Shown in pieces: positions 56,601-64,000 of a DNA stretch of 64,000 bases; position 1 is the stretch's first letter, and every line of letters starts with the position of its first letter. The notes beneath the pieces were generated by a model, which was not told where the DNA came from, searched no databases, and saw only the letters and a program-made list of their open reading frames with translations. Position numbers and translations under genes: made by a program. Source of the DNA: Lepisosteus oculatus (taxonomy: Eukaryota; Chordata; Actinopteri; Semionotiformes; Lepisosteidae); NCBI RefSeq assembly GCF_040954835.1, contig NC_090712.1, positions 7,387,284-7,451,283 of the forward strand, written 5' to 3'.

Positions 56601-59600
56601 AAGTGCCTCTCATTGGAATGCATTTTCTGTAATACCAGGAAAGGTTTTTTGAAGGCCTATTATAATCATATAATTCATTTTCTGTTTTTAAAATGAACCA
56701 AGTCCCTTATTCAATCCACAAGAAAAGCTCAGGAACTGCAAAGTGACAAAAGGTTTGTAAATACAGTAGTAATTACTTGCAGTTTGGATCACAAAGATAA
56801 ACCAAAAAACAAGTGTGTAGTTTATCCAGAGGGGCATTCCGATGAGTGTATGAAACAGTCTATTAGAGAGGAACTAGGAAACTATGCACGCAGACTTAGT
56901 TGTAAGAACGAATTAATATTTTGTAAGATACTGCAAATTTCAAATAATACCAGGAAGCTGTCAAATGTACCTTAACAGAGTTCAGAAAAAGAAATGACGA
57001 CAGGCTGCATGTCAAGTCACAGAAATACCACTTTCAGATAACACCGCTAAGAGATGAAATGTAGAAATGGCACTAGACATAGAGATGCAGTGAACGCACT
57101 GAAGACAGATTCTGCTTATGCACTTCAGGTAGATCAAACCACGCCTTCTGGAAAACCTTTAGGCATTCTAGTTGGTGTATATGTATGACAAATAAAGTTG
57201 CCCCTCTGGGGATTTGATCACAAATCAGCCAGAAACTCTGGCTTCAAAGCCATACAGCTCCAATCCCCGTACAGCAGTGAATTCCAGATAACCACAGGAT
57301 CGCGCCTGCTGTCCAGGTTTCCATGGGGATGACATTGACTTCCGTAATGGGCTTCTTACCAATAAGCCCTGTTACAAATGCATCTACGAAAAAGTACATA
57401 TTTGTGTACTGTGGTATGTATATGTGTGTGCGTACTTTGCAGTCATCATCAAATCTCTCTGTTGGAGGTCTTTCATCAAGGCAAGGCGTGAATCATAAGT
57501 TAGATTCTAAGTAAAACAGGACCACCTGCTTTGATACACACACATTTTTATACACCTGTAAACCCAGTACAGGAAAAGCTAATGAAATGGAAGTCCCCCT
57601 CATTCTGAATAATAAGAAAAGCATTAGGTTCACACACAGTGTTTCTCACCTAAGAGCGCCTGAACATCTGGAGAGGACTCTTCCGCCACACACCTGCAGC
57701 TTCGCAGGACGATCACACCCCCGAGAACACAGTCTTCACTGGATAAGAAGGGGGAACCTGGTCACAAAGAAAATTAAAGGGTTTACTTATTGAAGCACTT
57801 GATGAATAAGTACTGTTTTAAGTAAGCATTTATATTTTATTGGTTAATCATTCATTTGCCTAGGATTCGACAGGGATGGGCTCAGGCTCTTCCGTGACCC
57901 AGTATTAGACAGAGCAGTTAGAAAATGGATGGATGGAGTTATCATGTGTCCTGGAATTGTTCGTGGTCACTTGCAAGGAAATGTTCAAGAAAAGAAGGGA
58001 TTATTAAAAGAGTTTTCAAAATAGAATGAGAGGAAATGCACAACGGACAGGTTTTTAACCAGTTGCAAATGTTGTAGGTGGCAGTGCAAATTGGATTAGT
58101 TGTCTTATAGGTGGTATATTGGAATATGTCTTTTGGGAGTATATTCAGACAGTAGCGGTTCAAAAGAATGGAAAACTACACTTTCAACAGAAATAATTAC
58201 AGATTATCATTCAGGACACCAAAAACCAGAGATATAAAACATGCAGTATAATGTGTTATTATTGGAGAAAACTGGAAAAATAAGAACAGGAACTCCTTGA
58301 CTTTCACATAATATATCTAATGAACGCAAAATAATATAAAATAATAATAAGAATAGTAATAATAACAAGTAATAAGAATGCACACCACACAGAAAGTGCA
58401 AAAATGTTAGCAATGTATACAAATGGTTCAGAAAAATTAACTTAGTTTTAATTTAAAAAGTGGAAGAATAGTTCTAGCCTACAAGTCTAATATGTCAAAG
58501 ACTAAGGTTAGTAAAGTGCTATGGTCTTTCCTATGCAAAGAAAAGTGATAGGAACACAGAATGTTTAAGAACATACATATAATAAAACAATTTACACATG
58601 AAAGATTCACACAGCCATGATATACTGTACAGTGCTGCGGGTACTTACAAGAAGTTTACTTACTACCTTTGTAAGTGGTGTTGCTTGAACTTAACACCTC
58701 CTCCAAGATTCTCCTGGGATACTTTCAATCTTGAAAACAGTCGTACAAATGTTCCAAAAATATGCAAGCTTTCAAGAAAAGGCTCAAATGACTACTGTGA
58801 CCATTTATGACCTGAAGTGCTCTGAGTCACAACCCCTTTCACCAATGACTACCACCTGTTACAAGAGATCCAGGAGAAACTACTATTGCCAAAGCTCAGC
58901 CGTGGAGCATCCACAAGTATTCAAATATATCCCAAAAAGTGCTTAATATGCAAGAAGGTGCAATTTAAATAATCACATTAGCATAGTGTTCTGTCAGAAA
59001 TAAACCACTCACAAATACAAAGAAATCTTTCCTGTTATTTCTTTAAAGACATGCATATATAATTTAAATTGCAGAGATCCTGCAGTTTCTTTGTATGGAT
59101 CACAGAACAAAAGCAATGTGTGTGAACTCTGTGTATTGCTTGGGCAGTATTTTTGACAGTGCAGCTTATCTGCAAAGTTCCTTAGCACAAGAACTTTCAA
59201 TAGAATGTAATGTATTACACGTTTTGCTAAATCTTATAATGTCAAAATCAGAATGAGATGTATGTAGCTCACATATACTGTATCTGACACCAGCTTAGAG
59301 GTACTATAGTACCACTGCAATGCTTTTATAGTCTTTTTACAGCTGGCTACGTTCCTGATTTTTGACAACCAGCTCAGCCTTCTATCTTTATTTATAAAGT
59401 TAAAAACGGGAGATATTGTTTTGTTCACGTCTGTTACTGTTTCTCTCCATGTGATTCCATTTTATGATTTGAGTTCTACACAATGATACAATATCTCCCC
59501 TCCAGCACTCATGATTAAAGGCCAGATAATTTTTTTACTTGGATTCTATTAACAGAAAAGCTTACACGAAGCCAAAAAAAAAGTCTCTAAACTGAGATTT

Positions 59601-62468
59601 CTGAAGCATTTTACAATATCTCTGCATTCTAATATGCCCAACAAATGTTTCAGTCTTCACCTTTTTATTTTATTTATCTAAAAAAACATTTTCCACAGCG
59701 TCACCAGTTCAGAACCACTTGTTTGCATCTGTAGTACAAAAAAGGGAAAAACAATGAAACCAAGAGATCAAAATAAATAAACCCATTTGACTCTGGTTTG
59801 TCTGTGACTTGCTACTTAAAGAGATGCAAATACCTCAAGTCAGGCTTTACTTGGCACTGGGCCTCACAGCCCCAAACTGCGGCAGTGCTACAAATAGCAG
59901 TACATCTCCACTATGGATAGACCTTCACACGTCAAACAGAAACACATCCATCTTCTGCTGGATATGTTGCTTATTTTCCCCTGAAAGACTCATTCAGCCA
60001 TTACCGGGGGGCACTCTCTCTGAAACTCTCTCGCCTTTATCAGCTTCTGCAATCTAGCCCACAGTTAGCATTTTCAATAAAGAGGGCAGCTTGTAGCAGA
60101 CGTTGCTGTGAATAGACTGTACAGCTTTGATGGCATTCTTAAACGTGTTGAACTCCATCCCCCTGGAGACACAAATGAACAGCTACTACACAAAAGTCTT
60201 ATAAGCAATCTCAACATCAGGCTAAGGCATTATTTGTATTTTGTTCCTGGAATTATATTTTGTGCAGGGATTCGGCAATAGTACTTGCAGCAGGGGATGG
60301 CACAACTTTAATGGTGTTTTGGCTTAACATTTCCCTTTGCGTAGATTTTGATGATTACACAAACTGATCTGGTATTTTATGTATAAGTGGAAATCCTAAA
60401 TAGACAAACAGAATAAGCAAGGTGTTTTCAACATGGGAAGACAGGCAAGCACCACAAGGTGAGTAGAATGGGATTACTGAAGACATGACTCTTCTTTAAA
60501 CTGCAATGAACATAAGTCACCTAAAGCCTCCAACAAGGATAATGAAGTGACAAGGAAAGGTTGTACTGCCCGTTGCATTAAACCAGAAAGGCATGCATTC
60601 TGTTAATACTACTTCTTCTGACATCTTTTCCATTAAACATCTATTAAATATTAAATAACATTCACAGTCATCCAGGAATCTATTTGTATTCGGCACGACA
60701 TGGAGGACAAACTGTTTTCTCTGGAGCTCTGGAGGAGTTTGTATGTGTTGCTTGCACCCAGGTTGTCATAGTCAGGGTCCTTGCATTTCAGACTAGCTGA
60801 TTCACCAGGAATCCTCAACTACCACTTGCTAGGATGAGCCATCCAACCATTTTCTAACCTCTTCTTCTAATTCAGGGTCGCAGGGGAGCTGGAGCCTGTC
60901 CCGGCAAGCAAGGGGTCATAAGGCAGAGTGCCCTGGACGGGACACCAGTTCATCGTCCGGCAGACGCAGACTTGCATACACTCACAGCCAGAAGGCAATT
61001 AACCTACCAGTATGTTTCTGGACTGTGGGAGGAAACCAGAGCAACCACAGGAAACTTATGTGAACAAGGGAGAACATGCAAACTCCACACAGATTGCACC
61101 CCAGGTCTGGAACTGAACCCAGGGCCCCAGTGCTGCGAAGCACCAATGATAACTGCTGCACCACCATGCTGCCCATGAAATAGTATTCCTTAAACTAAGA
61201 AAAAAGCTCTCACTCAAGCATTTAGATTTTGTGTTTTGGAATTGCCAACCTCTAGAATTATTACTTTTTCTTGCACTCACAACCACCCAACTGACACGAT
61301 TTGCAAATAATACTGATAAAGCGGCTTGGATGCATTCCGATAGTAACAGTCAAAATACAGCATACTGTGAAATGGGTTTATCAACACATTATTTCAGTGG
61401 CATTTTTAAATGAAAGGTGACATTTCTCAATACAGTCTAAACAATTTAAAGTACATTTAACGGTTGAAACGCACTTTAATTGGCCTTTTTAAACAATATT
61501 GTTCTGAGAGTGAAATCAACTCTAAAACTGCACTAATGTTATTTTTGTTAACTGAAAACATTACAAATGAAAAATATTCTGACATAGGCCAGACAGGAAG
61601 TATACTGTAGGCTTTAATACACTATTATATAAAATTTAGCACAAAGCTACACTATAAAAAGGATGATAGATAAAGGGCATTTTTCAAATCCTTTGTGTGG
61701 ATCTGACTATTATTTTTTAACAAGTTACATAACAAGAAGCAGCAGCTATTTCCAAACCACAACTTCCTTGTTTTATTTAACTAAAACAAGCTTTAATACG
61801 ATTAAAATGAATTTTGCAACACAGGACAAGAATCTAATTAGCTGAGGAGTATACAATTGTTCCTAAAATCCCTCGGATTGTCCTTACTTTACACTCGGCC
61901 ATGTAAAATCAACACTAAAGCAACAGAAATTAAAACAGGCCAAAGCAAAACAACCACCAATTGTTTCCATATATAAACCACTGCCTTTTTACTTTCTTTT
62001 TGTGAAATCCAAATGAATCCAAATGGTCATTTCTTTTCATAGGCAAAGAACTGCCAAGGAGAAAACCTATAAAACACATTGACCACTTCTGAGAGACAAA
62101 TCTTTAAATAACCTGTCAACAAAATACTTTTGTAGTTTTAAATGCCTGTGGCTGTCAATTCTTAAATAATGGAACAGTTCCAGTTATGAATATATATATT
62201 TTCATATTTTTCACGAGCCAAAGACAACCATTTTCAGTTTGCAATTTACGTTATTTTTTATTTGAACTGAACCCGAATTCTAACACCTCACTCCAGTTTG
62301 ACATTGTCAACTGGAAAAACGGAAAACAAAATTACTTAGAAGCCACGCAGCACTTACCAATGAATTTATTTTGCATAGTCTCTAGCAAGGCATGATGAGC
62401 ATCTTCATACTGCATGGCTGCTGAGCATTCCCTGGCAAGCATAGTGCGAACAAGGTGCTCCCCACAGC
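44564..62468 (-). CDS. TASP1: Threonine aspartase 1 (taspase 1), C-terminal part (4 exons)
   Basis: Minus-strand exons in transcript order are 62358-62468, 57650-57757, 54292-54365 and 44564-44656, about 128 codons with a TGA stop. Family knowledge: taspase 1 is a type-2 asparaginase-fold protease that self-cleaves before a catalytic Thr, then cuts KMT2A/MLL and TFIIA after Asp. Visible beta-subunit blocks are GCGEHLVRTMLAREC, ALLETMQNKF, VLGGVIVLRSCRC, VEFLWSHTTESMC, GYMSA and THISRLPPGAVAGQS with AIEGGVCRL. All match human TASP1 closely and introns are GT-AG with consistent phases (1, 1, 0). The self-cleavage exon and the alpha subunit lie right of the window. The last residues (GSLSR) differ from human. 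Transcription is convergent with ISM1, as in human. Confidence 0.96.
46107..46838 (+). mobile_element. Probable pogo/Tigger-type DNA transposon relic
   Basis: The left end, CAGAGTAAAACCTCAATTTA, resembles pogo/Tigger terminal repeats of the form CAG...AAACCTCGATTTA. A weak inverted counterpart (TTTGAGGTTTTAAC) is at 46825-46838. Inside, ATG at 46303 opens a frame reading EKRKVVDLNPSQKLELMKNL. This is like the start of the CENP-B-type HTH DNA-binding domain of Tigger transposases. The frame breaks after about 48 codons and no DDE catalytic domain is left. It is a short, non-autonomous remnant. Assignment rests on the motif and the left end; the right end is uncertain. Confidence 0.5.
51340..51975 (+). 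mobile_element. Penelope-like retroelement relic (GIY-YIG endonuclease end)
   Basis: Plus-strand translation from 51377 gives CNRAHCITCNYIS, then LIYCISCRKCPAIYFVETGR and RLGDHFREHV. This is the Cys-rich lead-in and GIY-YIG endonuclease region of Penelope-like elements. After a frameshift near 51595 the match resumes with SHFTSDGHDHTDLSVCILKE and a LNDRLVF tail. The 3' end carries CCGAAGAAGGCTCCACA at about 51939. The usual Y-[IV]-G-E-T is Y-F-V-E-T here, so the motif Gly is lost. The reverse transcriptase part is absent, so the copy is 5' truncated and dead. Confidence 0.8.
54292..54365 (-). CDS. TASP1: TASP1 coding exon (antepenultimate residues block)
   Basis: Minus-strand acceptor ATTTTATAG and donor GTGAGT. 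Encodes (V)EFLWSHTTESMCIGYMSA and RDGKAK. It begins with two bases completing Val and ends in phase 0. Confidence 0.96.
54366..57649 (-). other. TASP1: TASP1 intron (3.3 kb)
   Basis: AT-rich and non-coding. The piece at about 57170-57260 has a weakly tRNA-like layout on the minus strand but was not accepted as a gene. Confidence 0.7.
57650..57757 (-). CDS. TASP1: TASP1 coding exon
   Basis: Minus-strand acceptor TTTGTGACCAG and donor GTGAGA. Encodes (G)SPFLSSEDCVLGGVIVLRSC, then RCVAEESSPDVQALL plus one base. The human DGVLGG is DCVLGG here. An internal AG just before TGAAGAC could act as an alternative acceptor, 19 bp downstream of the chosen one. That choice would break the frame with the preceding exon. 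Confidence 0.95.
57868..57937 (+). repeat. Dispersed repeat, family C, 3' end fragment
   Basis: 'gggatgggctcaggctcttc', 'gtgacccagtattagacaga', 'gttagaaaatggatggatgg' match the 3' end of family C with its (ATGG)n tail. Confidence 0.7.
60840..61174 (-). repeat. Dispersed repeat, family C, nearly full copy
   Basis: The most complete copy, inverted relative to 5449. Landmarks on the plus strand are 'accattttctaacctcttct', 'attcagggtcgcaggggagc', 'cctggacgggacaccagttc', 'actgtgggaggaaaccagag', 'agaacatgcaaactccacac' and 'tgctgcaccaccatgctgcc'. It is the best in-window template for the family, about 335 bp. Confidence 0.8.
62358..62468 (-). CDS. TASP1: TASP1 coding exon
   Basis: Minus-strand acceptor TTCTCTTACAG and donor GTAAGT. 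Encodes (G)CGEHLVRTMLARECSAAM and QYEDAHHALLETMQNKFI plus one base of the next Gly. The GxGE..xR block is part of the conserved substrate-side region of the type-2 asparaginase fold. Confidence 0.97.
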
Positions 62469-64000
62469 CTGTAAGAGAAGAATGCTGTTCAGTGGTTTGT
62501 ACACAAGACCCTGGAATGTCCTGAAGACTGCAAGCACACAAAGATGAACCAAGAGGTAATATACTATGATCTAATTTTAAGGAAAATGGCAAGGAATCAT
62601 GTAAATTGGTTACATTTTAAAATCATTCTGTACTGTAACCCCTTTCCCTAAAAAGCTTTCCTACTGCGTAGTAATGTTATTTCAATCTACTTGAATGTAC
62701 TTAAGTGTGCTTGATGTATTTGTTGTGCTAACCGTGCCAAATATCACAGGAATCAAACTAGCTGCCTTGCATTTTTTTTATGAGATTCATTTGCAGAAGT
62801 TCAGTAAACACCCCTCTGAAAAGAATTTCAATTTTTATCTTCTATCTAGCATTAAAGTTCCAAAACATTAGGCTTTTTATTCTTTATCCAGCTGAGATGT
62901 TTGGGCCATTCAAGCAAACATTCAAGAACATACTGTGGCTTTTTGAGTCTCTGATTTTTGACCATGGAACACAACAGAAATCTCATAAGAATTAAAGGCA
63001 ATATGACTTAAGGAATATGTACCCCTGAAAAGCTTCCTTTTTCTCTTCTTTAATGAAAAGCGCAGATTAACTCCAATCCCTCTAGTACCGCTTAACCCCA
63101 GAGAGGTCAAGAGCCAGTGTTTTCAGAAGTTTCTCGGCTTCCTTGGGTTAAATGAAGCCCTTTGCGCCATAAATCAGAGACACACCTGCTAGCATTTACC
63201 ACAAAGTTAGGCTCAACAGGTGTTTGCTTTACAACTGTACAATCTCTGGGAAAATAATGTCATATCTAGCATATATCATGGTTTAAGATGCTATTCTCTC
63301 TTTTTAAGACCATGATCAAACAAAGATGTAGGAAGCCAGCAAACAGCAACAGATGGGCTGAACAGATGACTCTTGGGGGGGAAAAAATAGCTCTCCCTTA
63401 CTTTAGAGAAACATCTTCCATTTTCTTAAACAAGGGCTTTATATAACCATTCAAACACTAATAACGTCTTTCAAACACAAGTGCGGGACACATTTCATAG
63501 CTGTCAACCCATAACCATCACATAATCCTTTGTTCGTAATTTAACGCAAAAGAGCAGATCTGCCATGCTTTCTTCACAGTGCACAGCCTGCAAGACATTT
63601 CTCAAAGCTAATTATGTCTAAAGGATATGAATATCATAATGTTAGCATACTGACTTGCAGAAAAACAAGAAGTCTTTAAAAAATCATTTTATTAAGTCAG
63701 TTGGATTTGAGTAATGGGGACTGATCATAAACTGTGATGAGTGTTTGTGCAGTGACCTCAGCGGTGAATTTTGTTGCAGCTTTAGTTTATATCTCAAGTA
63801 ATGGTTACAATGCTTCTCCAATGTACAAATCTATAAGCCTGCCAGTTTTCATTTTTTAACTTCTTTTCTTGGGACTAAGTAGACCATTTTTATACAGACA
63901 CATTATCCTCCTTATATCTCATAAAATGAAGATTTTCCTACAGGATGTATTTCTTTTTTTCCCCCGCAATTGTTAATTCTGAGCAAAGCAGATTCACAGG
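62469..64000 (-). other. TASP1: TASP1 intron, continuing beyond the window
   Basis: No further TASP1 exon recognised. The exon carrying the self-cleavage site Asp-Thr-Val-Gly was searched for by eye and not found. Confidence 0.65.

Larger units (their letters stand above)
57758..62357 (-). other. TASP1: TASP1 intron (4.6 kb)
   Basis: Non-coding, with two family C copies and a (TAA)n-rich patch near 58325-58375. An exon-like minus-strand segment near 60062-60166 is described under findings. Confidence 0.7.

Noticed and set aside
57170..57260. tRNA-like layout on the minus strand with a GATCAAATC B-box-like motif
   Set aside because: No cloverleaf with paired acceptor stem could be drawn and the A box is weak. 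At most an old tRNA-derived SINE scrap.

Overview
This window is vertebrate nuclear DNA, most likely from a ray-finned fish. It has split genes with GT-AG introns, an AT-rich CpG-poor background, and several fish-type interspersed repeats. Single-copy order and moderately long introns would suit a non-teleost such as gar, bowfin or sturgeon, but that placement is inference. Three neighbouring protein genes are recognisable, in the order they have on human chromosome 20p12: SPTLC3 (+), ISM1 (+), TASP1 (-).

Layout. Bases 1-4285 hold the last three coding exons of SPTLC3, a subunit of serine palmitoyltransferase. Bases 4286-13099 are intergenic, with a few repeat relics and a CpG-richer promoter-proximal zone from about 11.85 kb. 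Bases 13100-32851 hold a complete six-exon ISM1 (isthmin 1) CDS of 460 codons, with signal peptide, thrombospondin type 1 repeat and AMOP domain. Bases 32852-44563 lie between the convergent ISM1 and TASP1. They contain the ISM1 3' UTR, old repeats, a pair of palindromes, and an unidentified decayed coding-like tract near 37.8-38.75 kb. Bases 44564-62468 hold the last four coding exons of TASP1 (threonine aspartase 1) on the minus strand; the rest of that gene, including the catalytic threonine exon, lies beyond the right edge.

Mobile DNA includes a Penelope-like element relic with a damaged GIY-YIG endonuclease (51.3-52.0 kb), a probable pogo/Tigger relic (46.1-46.8 kb), and several copies of three dispersed repeat families.

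The three genes do not form a functional unit: sphingolipid synthesis, a secreted signalling protein and a nuclear protease. The linkage is ancestral synteny. I found no RNA gene, CRISPR array, operon or novel multi-gene system. The most interesting unexplained items are the 37.8-38.75 kb coding relic, the tandem palindromes at 35.65 kb, and the RKD-to-RKE change in the ISM1 AMOP domain.
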